A stretch of 64,000 nt of DNA, taken from contig NZ_JAAGNI010000182.1 in assembly GCF_010550605.1 (NCBI RefSeq), positions 1-64,000 of the forward strand. The letters are read 5' to 3'. Each line of letters starts with the position of its first letter. The first letter of the stretch is position 1. The DNA comes from Streptomyces sp. SID9727 (lineage in GTDB: Bacteria; Actinomycetota; Actinomycetes; Streptomycetales; Streptomycetaceae). The notes under the pieces were generated by a model. The model had not been told where the DNA came from and made no database searches. It saw only the letters and a program-made list of their open reading frames with translations. A program made the position numbers and the translations under genes. Of the stretch, positions 1-9,200 are shown piece by piece.

Positions 1-429
1 GGTCGCGGTCCGGCCGTGCGCGCGTCCGCCCCGGCGGACCTGAGCCGGCGGGGTGGCCGGTCGTCGTCGGACACCCGGCCGTTCCCTCCGGGCGGCCGGA
101 CGCGGCCCGCACGGCCGGAACACGCCATGGGCGTGCCGGGGACGGGGTGGCTGGCATGGCTCTCCTCTTTCCTCCGCGCGGACCGGGCGACCGGAGCCGG
201 GCCCAGGGCAGCGCGCCGCCTGACGTGCGCGGCGGTCGCGTCACCCCTCGTCACGTCCAGTGAACTCCCCGCGAGCACGTGAGGGAAGGAGCAGGTGACC
301 GAAAATGTGTGATCGGCGCGAACTCCTGGGCAGTTATGAGCAGTTGGATTACTCCTGAGCCGCCCGCGCGTCGGACGGCGGCGGGCGCCGCATGGCCGGT
401 TCGGTGAGTCGCACCGGGGGAACGCGAAA
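1..429. other. Intergenic stretch, no gene seen
   Basis: Short open frames exist here, but none has a ribosome site or a recognisable protein pattern; they look like ordinary open frames of GC-rich DNA. The stretch may hold the control region of a gene that lies beyond the left edge. I see no RNA gene or repeat in it. Confidence 0.5.
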
Positions 430-468
430 GGCGGGTCCGCGCACCCGGAACCGGTGCGCGGACCCGCC
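430..468 (-). terminator. Terminator hairpin after the SGNH hydrolase gene
   Basis: Perfect 16-bp arms (430-445 and 453-468, beginning GGCGGGTCCG) around a 7-nt loop. It begins just past the stop of the minus-strand hydrolase gene and has no U-tract, as is usual for Streptomyces terminators. Confidence 0.7.
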
Positions 469-479
469 CTGCGAGGCGG

Positions 480-1808
480 TCAGTTGTAGCCGAAGCCCGC
501 CGGGAGCGGCGACGGCTCGAACAGCCGGGCCGGGACGGCCTCGGCGAGGGCCCGGTAGCCGGCCGGGTTCAGGTGCAGGTGGTCGCCCACGTCCAGCGAG
601 GCGCGGAGCGCGGCGGGCCGGTGCGGGTCGCGCACCGCCCGGTCGAAGTCCAGCACCGCGTCGAACCGCCCGCTGGTGCGGATCCAGGAGTTGACCGTGC
701 GCCGGGCCTCCTCGCGGTACCCGTCCGGGTCGTCGTAGCCCGTGTTGCCGCCGAAGGGCGTCAGCGTCGCCCCGTACACCCGGATGCCCTGCGCGTGGGC
801 GCGGGTGATGATCTGGTCGTACGCGGTGATGACGGCCTCGGCCGTGCGCTTCTGGGCCTCCGGGGTGGCGTCCGCCGTGCCGATGTCGTTGACGCCCTCG
901 AAGACGATCAGCCGGTCCGTCCCGCTCTGCGCCAGGACGTCGCGGTCGAACCGGGCCAGCCCGTTGGGGCCCAGGCCGTCGGCGAGCAGCCGGTTGCCGC
1001 CCGCCGCCTGGTTGACCACGGACGTCCGGGCCGTCAGCCGCCGCTGGAGCACGTCCGGCCAGCGGTCGTTCCCGTTGGTCGTGGAGCCCCGGCCGTCCGT
1101 CAGCGAGTCCCCGAGCACGGCCGTCGCCGATGTGGTGCCCCGGGCCCAGACCTCGACGCCGCTGAGGAGGTACCAGTGGTCGGTGGTCGTCGCGCCGGGC
1201 AGGTCCCCGTCCCGTACGTGGTCGCCGCGCAGCAGGTACGAGGTCGTGCGGGAGCCCGGGTGCGAGGTGAGGGCGGTGGACGCCTGCCCGGTCGCCAGGT
1301 AGACCGTCGCCGTGAGGTTGGACCCCGGGGCGACCCGGAAGTCCAGCGGGTCGGAGACGGCCTGCGCCCCGGCCGGTACGTCGATGGACGCCGAGCCCCG
1401 GAAGGTCACCGTGTGCGAGGTCCCCGGACGGATCGCCCCGGTCCCCGCCTTCCCGTTCAGCGGGAGGGCCACGGAGACCTCGGTGATCGGCAGCACCGCA
1501 CCGCCGAACGCGTTGGAGAACCGCAGCCGGATGTGGTCGCCGCCCGCCGAGACGTGGACGGTCTGCCGCAGCGTCGTGTCCGTCAGCACCGAGTCGTCGC
1601 CGGTGAAGGGGGCCGGGGGCATGTTCGACGGTTCCGTCAGCTGCGGCATCGACGTCCAGGTGCTGACCCAGTGCGCGCCGCGTTCCCGGGGGCCGGGCGC
1701 GCCGCCGGAGTGCGCGTCACCGGCGCCGAGGGCCGGGGCGACGGCCGCGAGGGTCGCGCACAGCGCCCCCGCGGTGATCAGGCTGAGGAGCGACGTTCTT
1801 CGCTTCAT
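480..1808 (-). CDS. Secreted SGNH/GDSL-type esterase
   Basis: A 442-aa exported hydrolase of the SGNH fold, probably a lipase, esterase or carbohydrate deacylase acting outside the cell. Residues 1-30 form a Sec signal peptide (MKRR start, hydrophobic core, Ala-rich end). The SGNH blocks are in order: GDSLTDG with nucleophile Ser235, AAGGN at 268-272 (block II Gly), GVND at 305-308 (block III Asn) and DHLH at 409-412 (the Asp-x-x-His pair). The roughly 200 residues before block I are an N-terminal beta-rich region often found in actinobacterial members annotated as SGNH/GDSL hydrolase family protein. It stands alone, followed by a strong hairpin. The substrate cannot be read from sequence. 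Confidence 0.88.
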   Translation of the reverse strand: MKRRTSLLSLITAGALCATLAAVAPALGAGDAHSGGAPGPRERGAHWVSTWTSMPQLTEPSNMPPAPFTGDDSVLTDTTLRQTVHVSAGGDHIRLRFSNAFGGAVLPITEVSVALPLNGKAGTGAIRPGTSHTVTFRGSASIDVPAGAQAVSDPLDFRVAPGSNLTATVYLATGQASTALTSHPGSRTTSYLLRGDHVRDGDLPGATTTDHWYLLSGVEVWARGTTSATAVLGDSLTDGRGSTTNGNDRWPDVLQRRLTARTSVVNQAAGGNRLLADGLGPNGLARFDRDVLAQSGTDRLIVFEGVNDIGTADATPEAQKRTAEAVITAYDQIITRAHAQGIRVYGATLTPFGGNTGYDDPDGYREEARRTVNSWIRTSGRFDAVLDFDRAVRDPHRPAALRASLDVGDHLHLNPAGYRALAEAVPARLFEPSPLPAGFGYN

Positions 1809-1950
1809 GGCGGTGTTCCCTCTGCGTGGTGGGGTTCTCCATGCACACGTGCGTGCCCCGGCCGGGCATGCGGCAGGCTAGCGCCACCGGAACTTTCGGT
1901 CAACGGTTCGAAATGTTTCGACGCAGTTCGGCGCAGGGCCCGAACGCGAA

Positions 1951-1982
1951 GTCGCCCGGCCGTTAGGACCCGGCCGGGCGAC
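1951..1982 (-). terminator. Terminator hairpin after metG
   Basis: 11-bp arms GTCGCCCGGCC (1951-1961) and GGCCGGGCGAC (1972-1982) lie 20 nt past the metG stop on the minus strand. Confidence 0.7.
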
Positions 1983-2001
1983 GACGTACGACTGTGCGGG
2001 A

Positions 2002-3708
2002 CTACTGGGCGCCGAAGCGCGAGCGCCACGCCTCCAGGTCCTCGTCGGTGATCTTGGCGAAGAGCACCGGCGGCACCGTGAAGGCGGTCCCGGCCGGCAC
2101 CGACGCCAGGGCGCGGGCCTCGTCGGCGCTCACCCAGGTCGCCGTGTCGTCCGCCAGGGCGAACGCCTCGCGCATGGCCCGCGCGGACGAGGGGATGAAC
2201 GGCTCCGAGACGACCGCGTACAGGTGGATCAGGTTCATCGCGGTGCGCAGGGTGAGCGCGGCGCCCTCCTGGTCGGTCTTGATCTCCAGCCAGGGGGCCT
2301 TCTCCTCCAGGTAGGAGTTGCCCGCGCTCCACAGCGCCCGCAGGGCCTGGGCCGCCTTGCGGAACTGGAGCGCCTCCATGTGGCCCTCGTACTCCGCGAG
2401 CAGCCGCGCGATCTCCTCGCCCAGCTTCCGCTCGGCGTCCCCGGCCTCCTTGCCCGCCGGCACCTCGTCGCCGAACCGCTTGCGCGAGAAGGACAGCACC
2501 CGGTTCACGAAGTTGCCGAGGGTGTCGGCCAGGTCCTTGTTCACCGAGGTGGCGAACAGCTCCCAGGTGAAGGACGTGTCGTCCGACTCCGGGGCCTGCG
2601 CCATCAGGAAGTAGCGCCAGTAGTCGGCGGGCAGCAGTTCGAGGGCGGTGTCCGAGAAGATGCCGCGCTGCTGCGACGTCGAGAACTTGCCGCCGTAGTA
2701 GTTCAGCCAGTTGAACGCCTTGACGTGGTCGACCCGCTTGACCGGCTCACGGGTGCCGATCTGCATGGCGGGGAACATCACCGTGTGGAACGGGACGTTG
2801 TCCTTGGCCATGAACTGCGTGTACCGGACGTCGGACGCCTCGTACCACCAGGACCTCCAGTCCCGGCTCTCCGGCTCCAGGTCCGCCCACTCCTTCGTCG
2901 CCCCGAGGTACTCGATGGGGGCGTCGAACCAGACGTAGAAGACCTTGCCCTCGGCCGCGAGCTCCGGCCAGGTGTCGGCCGGGACGGGCACGCCCCAGTC
3001 CAGGTCACGGGTGATCGCCCGGTCGTGCAGGCCCTCGGTGAGCCACTTGCGGGCGATCGAGGACGCCAGGTGCGGCCACTCGTCGCTGGTCTCGTCGATC
3101 CACGCCTCGACCTCGCCGGACAGCTTCGACTGGAGGAGGAAGAGGTGCTTGGTCTCCCGGACCTCCAGCTCGCCGCTGCCGCTGATCGCGGAGCGCGGCT
3201 CGATCAGGTCCGTCGGGTCCAGGACACGGGTGCAGTTCTCGCACTGGTCGCCGCGCGCCTTGTCGTACCCGCAGTGCGGGCACGTACCGACGATGTAGCG
3301 GTCCGGCAGGAAGCGGTCGTCGGCGATCGAGAAGACCTGGCGGATCGCCCGCTCCTCGATGAAGCCGTTCTCGTGCAGCTTGCGGGCGAAGTGCTGGGTG
3401 ATCTCGCGGTTCTCGGCGGAGGAGCTGCGCCCGAAGTAGTCGAACGCGAGCCCGAACCCGTCGTAGACCGCCTTCTGCGCGTCGTGCTGCTGCGCGCAGA
3501 ACTCGGCCACCGGCAGTCCGGCCGCCTTCGCGGCCAGCTCCGCCGGGGTGCCGTGCTCGTCGGTGGCGCAGATGTACAGCGCCTCCTCGCCCCGCTGGCG
3601 CAGATACCGAGCGTAGACGTCCGCCGGGAGCATCGACCCGACCAGGTTCCCCAGGTGCTTGATCCCGTTGATGTAGGGAAGCGCGCTGGTGATCAGGTGT
3701 CGAGTCAT
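2002..3708 (-). CDS. metG: Methionyl-tRNA synthetase
   Basis: Class I aminoacyl-tRNA synthetase that charges tRNA-Met. The 568-aa protein begins [15 protein letters not shown] and carries the HIGH-type signature HLGN at residues 18-21, one zinc knuckle with paired cysteines (CPHC and CENC, around residues 138-158) and the KMSKS-type loop KFSTS near residue 343. The C-terminal helical anticodon-binding domain is present; there is no C-terminal EMAP-like extension. A GGGAGC ribosome site lies about 8 nt before ATG, and a TAGGAT sequence at 3763-3768 on the minus strand could be its -10 element. Single gene followed by its own hairpin. Confidence 0.96.
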   Translation of the reverse strand: MTRHLITSALPYINGIKHLGNLVGSMLPADVYARYLRQRGEEALYICATDEHGTPAELAAKAAGLPVAEFCAQQHDAQKAVYDGFGLAFDYFGRSSSAENREITQHFARKLHENGFIEERAIRQVFSIADDRFLPDRYIVGTCPHCGYDKARGDQCENCTRVLDPTDLIEPRSAISGSGELEVRETKHLFLLQSKLSGEVEAWIDETSDEWPHLASSIARKWLTEGLHDRAITRDLDWGVPVPADTWPELAAEGKVFYVWFDAPIEYLGATKEWADLEPESRDWRSWWYEASDVRYTQFMAKDNVPFHTVMFPAMQIGTREPVKRVDHVKAFNWLNYYGGKFSTSQQRGIFSDTALELLPADYWRYFLMAQAPESDDTSFTWELFATSVNKDLADTLGNFVNRVLSFSRKRFGDEVPAGKEAGDAERKLGEEIARLLAEYEGHMEALQFRKAAQALRALWSAGNSYLEEKAPWLEIKTDQEGAALTLRTAMNLIHLYAVVSEPFIPSSARAMREAFALADDTATWVSADEARALASVPAGTAFTVPPVLFAKITDEDLEAWRSRFGAQ

Positions 3709-3804
3709 CGTCGGATGCTCCCAATTTCTACTGTGTGGGTGCCTCTGTCGCAGGCCGTTCGCATCCTATCGAATGGGGACCAGGCCCCTTTACCGGATTT
3801 CCGG

Positions 3805-4770
3805 CTACTCGCGCAGTGCGACGCCGTGGCGCGTGCGCAGGCGGTGGATCTCCCACCAGGCCAGGGCCGACACGGACGCGGGGCCGCCGACCAGGGCCAG
3901 GACCTGGACGAGCGCCGGCCCGGGCGGCGGGCCGCTCACCACGAAGCCGATGATCATGAACTCCCACACCAGCACCCCGGTGAGCAGGGCGGGCAGGGCC
4001 GCGTGGACCTCCGAGGTGCTGAAGCCGCTTCGCACGACCGGTCCGGAGGCGAACAACACGAAGAGCACGATCCAGGCCATGGCCAGGTAACCGACGAGCG
4101 TGAGGAGGAAGCCCAGCAGGGCGGACTCCGCCCCGGTGCCGGTCTCCGCCCGGGTGATGCCCCAGGCGAGAAGGACCGCGAGCAGCGGGATCAGGCTGCA
4201 CGCGCCCAGGTACCACAGGGCCGACCGTCCGGCGGCGCGCAGCCGCGGCCGCATGGCCGCCCGCTTCGCCGGCGAGGCCCACCGGTAGATCAACGCGACC
4301 ACGAGGGGGGCGCTGAGGAGCAGCAGCCAGGGAGTGGCCATCAGCCGTATCACGTACTGCTCCTGGGCCTCGGCCATGTCTCCCGGCTTGCCGTACGCGA
4401 TCAGCAGCAGGACCGAGATGGCGGCGGCGGCCCAGGCCCGCGCCCGCTGCGCCTGCACCAGGTCGGGGTCGCTGAAGCGGCGCCCGTGCACCGGGAAGGC
4501 CCTGCGTGCCTGTCGCCGGGCCGACCTGGCCAACGGGTAGGCGGCCAGTAGGGGCAGCGTCATCCCCCAGGTGCACGGAAGCAGGATCAGCGCCCAGACG
4601 CAGCCGTGGACGCGCTGCCGCCTGCCTCTGAGCAGCTCACCGAGGGTCGGCCAGTCGTCGCTGCGCAGCCGTTGCCACAGGGAAGGCCGCGGCGGGGCGT
4701 ACGGAGGCGGGTACGGGCCGCCGCCCGGGGGCCAGGGCGGCGGGTAAGGGTTGTATCCCCCGGTACTCAT
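3805..4770 (-). CDS. Multi-pass membrane protein with proline/glycine-rich N-terminus
   Basis: About 321 aa from an ATG preceded by GGGAAGGG at 7-nt spacing; an upstream in-frame ATG at 4794 has no such site. The first 35 residues are rich in Pro, Gly and Tyr, a cytosolic tail common in actinobacterial membrane proteins. Roughly six hydrophobic segments follow, for example WALILLPCTWGMTLPLLAAY, LLLLSAPLVVALIY and ACSLIPLLAVLLAWG. No catalytic motif is visible. Function unknown; it stands between metG and the toxin island on the minus strand. Confidence 0.7.
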   Translation of the reverse strand: MSTGGYNPYPPPWPPGGGPYPPPYAPPRPSLWQRLRSDDWPTLGELLRGRRQRVHGCVWALILLPCTWGMTLPLLAAYPLARSARRQARRAFPVHGRRFSDPDLVQAQRARAWAAAAISVLLLIAYGKPGDMAEAQEQYVIRLMATPWLLLLSAPLVVALIYRWASPAKRAAMRPRLRAAGRSALWYLGACSLIPLLAVLLAWGITRAETGTGAESALLGFLLTLVGYLAMAWIVLFVLFASGPVVRSGFSTSEVHAALPALLTGVLVWEFMIIGFVVSGPPPGPALVQVLALVGGPASVSALAWWEIHRLRTRHGVALRE

Positions 4771-4916
4771 GTCGCGTCCCTTCCCTGCCGTCATCGCGGT
4801 GACGAGCTGTCAACCAGTGGGGCGCGACGAGGATATGGGTGCTCAGGGGAATGCCCGGAGTGCGCCCTGGAATCGCCCGGCCAACGCCCCGCCGGGTCTG
4901 ACGGGATCGCCGCACG

Positions 4917-5009
4917 CGCGCTGCGCACGCCCTGTTCGTGGGCATCGACGACCACCCGGACGCACCGCTGAGCGGCTGCGGCAACGAGGCGCGGATGGCG
5001 AAGAGTTGG
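4917..5009 (+). pseudogene. Remnant of a caspase-like (peptidase C14) N-terminus
   Basis: In the frame that includes 4938, the translation reads HALFVGIDDHPDAPLSGCG followed by NEARMA. This fits the first strand and loop of metacaspase/caspase-fold proteins of actinobacteria (typical pattern: ALLVGI-D-YP-APL-GC-NDA). The similarity ends after about 30 codons; the frame then runs through unrelated sequence to a stop near 5186. No catalytic His or Cys segment follows, and no ribosome site fits. I read it as debris from a lost gene at the edge of the toxin island; a chance match is possible. Confidence 0.4.
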
Positions 5010-5210
5010 TCCCTGGTCTGCCACGACAGCGCGCTCCCGGGCGGGGAGCTGCTGCGGGACACCGAATTCGGCGCCCTGCCCGACGGCGGGGGAACGGCCC
5101 TCACCGCATTTTCGCGAGGGCGGACAGGCGCAGGACCCGGCGAGAACCACCGGCCCCGCCGGGCCTCCTCGTCTACGGTGGCGTGAGTCGCCGCCGAAGG
5201 GGGAGGGGCC

Positions 5211-5624
5211 GTGGAGCGATCAGGTGCAGGGCCGGCCGAGCGCATAGCCGAGCGGAGGAGTGGCGCCGGGGACCCGCGGGCGCTGGTCGGTGAGATGCGG
5301 CGCGCGGTCCTTTTGGTGCCGATGACCGGCGACCGGCTGTGGTCCGCGCGGATGGGCGGGGTGCGGTGGATCCACGGCTTCACGGACGAGGTGGCGCTGG
5401 CCCGGTTCGTCCGGCACCACCTCCCGGGCGACGAGCCCGTGGAGTACGCGACGCTGTTGGGCGCGCGGATCGTGGACGAGATCGTGCCTGCCCTGGGCGA
5501 GCCCGCCGGTCTCGCGGTGGACATCGCGACGGAGGACGGGGCGATGTTCTTCCCGCCGGTCGTCGGCATCGTGCCGGAATCGGCCGCCGTCGACACCGGC
5601 GAGGCGTCGGAGGTGCGGGCATGA
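5211..5624 (+). CDS. SseB-like protein, first gene of the RHS toxin operon
   Basis: A 137-aa soluble protein starting at GTG with GGGGGAGGGG just upstream. Residues 28-125 follow the SseB N-terminal pattern: a start like AVLLVPMTGDRLW, then HGFTDEVALARF (the FTDE-ala-F signature), YATLLG, and a final LAVDIATEDGAMFFPP segment. SseB-family proteins are often adaptors or of unknown role in actinobacteria, and they recur beside WXG/RHS loci. Its stop overlaps the next start as ATGA, so the two are probably co-translated. A role in handling the toxin or its partner is inference. Confidence 0.72.
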   Translation: MERSGAGPAERIAERRSGAGDPRALVGEMRRAVLLVPMTGDRLWSARMGGVRWIHGFTDEVALARFVRHHLPGDEPVEYATLLGARIVDEIVPALGEPAGLAVDIATEDGAMFFPPVVGIVPESAAVDTGEASEVRA

Positions 5625-6277
5625 GCGGCGACGGCGCGGATCTGCACCTGGACAAGACGTCGGTCGCCAAGTTCACCAAGGGCCTGAACACGACGATCGA
5701 CGAGCTGGGGGACCTCGGCGGCGCCACCGGTTCGGTGACGGGCAAGGGGTTCTCGGAGCTGGCGATGACCGGGATGGAGACCGGGCACCACGGCCTCTCG
5801 GTGGACTTCGAGGACTTCTGCGAGCGCTGGGAGTGGGGCGTACGGGCCCTGGTACGGGACGCGAGCGGGATCGCGAACCGGCTGGGCCTGGCGGCGGGTA
5901 CGCAGTGGGCGAACGATCAGTACCTCGCGGGCACGCTCAAGGTGGGCGCCAACGCCGTGTTCGGCGGGAACCCGCACGCGACCGAGGAGGAGATCGCGCG
6001 GCAGGACTGGGGCGACGTCTTCACGCCGGACTACCTGAAGCCGGACTACAGCCCCGAGTCATTCGAGAAGGCCGGCCAGGACATGGAGCAGACCTGGAAG
6101 GACACCGGCCGCACGGTCCTCACGGAGGGCACCGGCGGCCGTCGGTCCGACATGTTCAACAGTGCGCTCGGGATCTCCGACCAGCAGTTCGACGGCATGC
6201 TGGACGAGACGTTCGGCCCGTCGCCGGAGGAACGCGCGCAGCAGGCACAGCAGCACAGTGAGCCGGGGGGCAACTGA
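5621..6277 (+). CDS. WXG-like partner protein of the RHS toxin
   Basis: 218 aa, predicted helical and acidic, with no signal peptide and no membrane segment. Its start overlaps the previous stop (ATGA) and its stop lies 2 nt before the toxin start, so the three genes form a tight operon. It contains WEWG near residue 70 and a Gln/Glu-rich tail (PSPEERAQQAQQHSEPGG). Small helical proteins directly upstream of type VII-type toxins are usually targeting factors or chaperones. No strict WXG100 motif or C-terminal YxxxD/E signal is clear, so the role as secretion partner is inferred from position. Confidence 0.65.
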   Translation: MSGDGADLHLDKTSVAKFTKGLNTTIDELGDLGGATGSVTGKGFSELAMTGMETGHHGLSVDFEDFCERWEWGVRALVRDASGIANRLGLAAGTQWANDQYLAGTLKVGANAVFGGNPHATEEEIARQDWGDVFTPDYLKPDYSPESFEKAGQDMEQTWKDTGRTVLTEGTGGRRSDMFNSALGISDQQFDGMLDETFGPSPEERAQQAQQHSEPGGN

Positions 6278-6279
6278 CC

Positions 6280-9200
6280 GTGGGTATCGGCGACATCATC
6301 AGCGACCTCACGCCGGACTCGGTCGAGGACGCGGTCGAGGACGGACTCGAGTGGGCCGGTGACCGGGTCGAGGACGTGGGGAACTGGACTGCCGACCGGC
6401 TGGACGACGTCGGCTGGGAGTCCGGTGCGGACTGGGTGCGCGAGCAGTCCCGTTCGGTCGCCAACCGGCTGGGCGCCGAGGCCGACGAGATGGACCTGGG
6501 GCAGACCGAGGACAAGACCAAGCTGATCTACGGCAGCCCCGGCAAGATCGACGCCACGGTGACGAAGCTCCGCGCGTTCCAGTCGGCCTTCGACGGCACC
6601 GGGGACGGGCTCAAGGGGCTGAACTCGGGCGAGCTCAAGGGGGAGACGGCGAACGCCCTGCGCACCGCCGTGAGCACGCAGCCGCCGAAGTGGTACGCGG
6701 CAGCCGACGCCACCACCAAGGCGCTGGGGGCGCTCGACGCGTTCGCGGACACCGTGAACTGGGCGCAGGGCCAGGCGCAGACCGCGATCGACAAGTGGAA
6801 GGAGGGCGTGAAGGCGTCCGAGGACGCGGCGGACGTCCACCGCAAGAAGGTGGACGACTACAACAGCGCCGTCGACCGATACAACGCCCAGCCCGCCGAC
6901 AAGCGCGACCCGTCCTCACTGCCGCCGAGGCCGGCTTCCACGTTCACGGACCCCGGCAAGAAGCTGATGCAGGACGCGCAGGACATCCTCACCGAGGCCC
7001 GCCGACAGCGGAACACGGCAGCGGAGACCGCCCGCACGGCGGTGCGGGCCGCCCGCGACATGGCGCCGAAGAAGCCGTCGTACGCCGAGCAGGCGCGGGA
7101 CGGGTTCGAGGAGTCCCAGGTCATGGGCATGCACCTGGACGGCGGGATCATCAAGGCGTCGGCGGGCATCGCCAATTTCGTGCGCGGCATCAACCCGATG
7201 GACCCGTACAACCTGACGCACCCGGCCGAGTACGCGACCTCGCTCAACAGCTTGGCCGCCGGTCTGGTGGTCGCCGCGAACGACCCGGTCGGCACCGGCA
7301 GCCGGATGGTCAAGGACTTCATGAAGGACCCGGCCGAGGGCGTCGGCCGGCTCATCCCGGATCTCGCGCTGACCGTTGCCACGGGCGGCGGCGGCGCCGC
7401 GGTGAAGGGCCTGCGCGTCGTCGACGAGGCGTCCGACATCGCCCGGCTGCGCAAGGTGGCGGACGACGCCCCGGAGGGCACCCACACCCGCAAGCCCGGC
7501 GAGCGCGTCACCGACGGCACCGACCCGGTCGACCTGGCCTCCGGCCGGATGTTCCTGCCGCAGACCGACGTCGTGATCCCCGGCATCCTGCCTCTGCTGT
7601 TCACCCGCCGCACCGAGTCCGGCCTGACCGCCGGCCGCTTCATGGGGCCCTCCTGGACCTCCACCGTCGACGAGCGCTTGCTGATCGACTCCATCGGCAT
7701 CCTCCACGTCACCGCCGACGGCCTCCTGATCCGCTACCCGCACCCGGCCCCCGGCGCGCCCGTCCGGCCCGAGACGGGGCGGGCCCGCACGCTGCTTGCC
7801 CGCGACGCGAACGGCGACTACACGGTCACCGACCTCGACAGCGGCCTGGACCTCGACTTCGACGGGCCGCGCGGCGCGGAGCCCGGCGGCGACGGCGTGG
7901 CCTGGCTCGCCGACCTCACCGACCGCAACGGCCACCGGATCACCGTCGACCGCGACGAGGAGGGCCTGCCGCTGGCCCTGGTCCACTCCGCGGGCCGGCG
8001 GCTCGCCCTGACGACCGCCGACGGCCGGATCACCGCCCTGTCCCTGACGGGCGCGGGCGAGGACGGCGCGGACCTGCTCCTGATGAGCTACGGCTACGAG
8101 GACGGCGACCTCACCACCGTCACCAAGCCGTCCGGCGCCACGACCACCTTCGTCTACGACGACCGCCGCCGCGTCATCGCCTGGATCGACTCCAACGGCA
8201 GCCGTTACGACTACGTCTACGACGACCAGGACCGCGTCGTCGCGGAGGGCGGCGAGGCCGGGCACGTACAGATCACCCTGGCGTACACCGACCCCGACCC
8301 CGAGACCGGCCACCGCACCACCACGCTCACCACCGCCGACGGCCACACCACCCACCACCTTTTCGGCCCCGGCTGCCGCCGGCTCGCCGTCACCGACCCG
8401 CTCGGGCACACCACCCGGTTCACCCACGACCCGCACGGCAACCTGCACTCCCGCACCGACCCGCTGGGCCTGCGCACCGCCTTCGCGTACGACGAGGAAG
8501 GCCGGCTCGTCGCCACCACCGCGCCCGACGGCGGCGAGCTGCGCACCGTGCGCGACCCGTCCGGCCTGCCGGTGGAGATCATCGGCCCGGACGGCAACCG
8601 CGTGCTCCAGGAGTTCGACGAACGCGGCAACCGCACCGCGATCACCGACCCGGCCGGGGCCACCACCCGCTGCACCTACGACACCGCCGGCCGGCTCACG
8701 TCGGTCACCGACGCCCTCGGCGCCACCACCCGCGTGGAGTGCGACGCCGCCGGCCTGACCGTACGGGTGACCGACCCCGGCGGCGCCGTCACCCGCACCG
8801 AGCGGGACGCCCTCGGCCGGCCGGTCCGCATCACCGACCCGGCCGGCGGCGTCACCCGCCTGGAGTGGCACCCCGACGGCAAGCTCGCCCGGCGCACCGC
8901 ACCCGACGGGGCCACCGAGTCGTGGACGTACGACGGCGAGGGCAACGCGCTCACGCACACCGACGCGTCGGGCGGCGTCTCCCGCTTCGAGTACACCCAC
9001 TTCGACCTCCTCGCCGCCCGCACCGGACCGGACGGCGCCCGCTACGAGTTCGAGCACGACCGCGCGCTGCGCCTCACTCGCGTCACCAACCCGCAGGGTC
9101 TGGCCTGGAGTTACGCGTACGACGCGGCCGGCACCGTCACGTCCGAGACCGACTTCGACGGCCGCACCCTCACGTACGAGACGGACGCGGCAGGCCGCCT

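Noticed and set aside
573..2051. Long plus-strand open frame (492 aa) opposite the SGNH hydrolase
   Set aside because: It is the mirror of a clear secreted hydrolase gene; its translation is Arg/Val/Gly-rich, with no domain and no ribosome site.
2224..4551. 775-aa plus-strand open frame across metG and the membrane-protein gene
   Set aside because: Crosses two well-supported minus-strand genes and has shadow composition.
4791..5150. 119-aa minus-strand frame upstream of the membrane protein
   Set aside because: No ribosome site, no domain; it lies opposite the caspase-like remnant and its composition is random.
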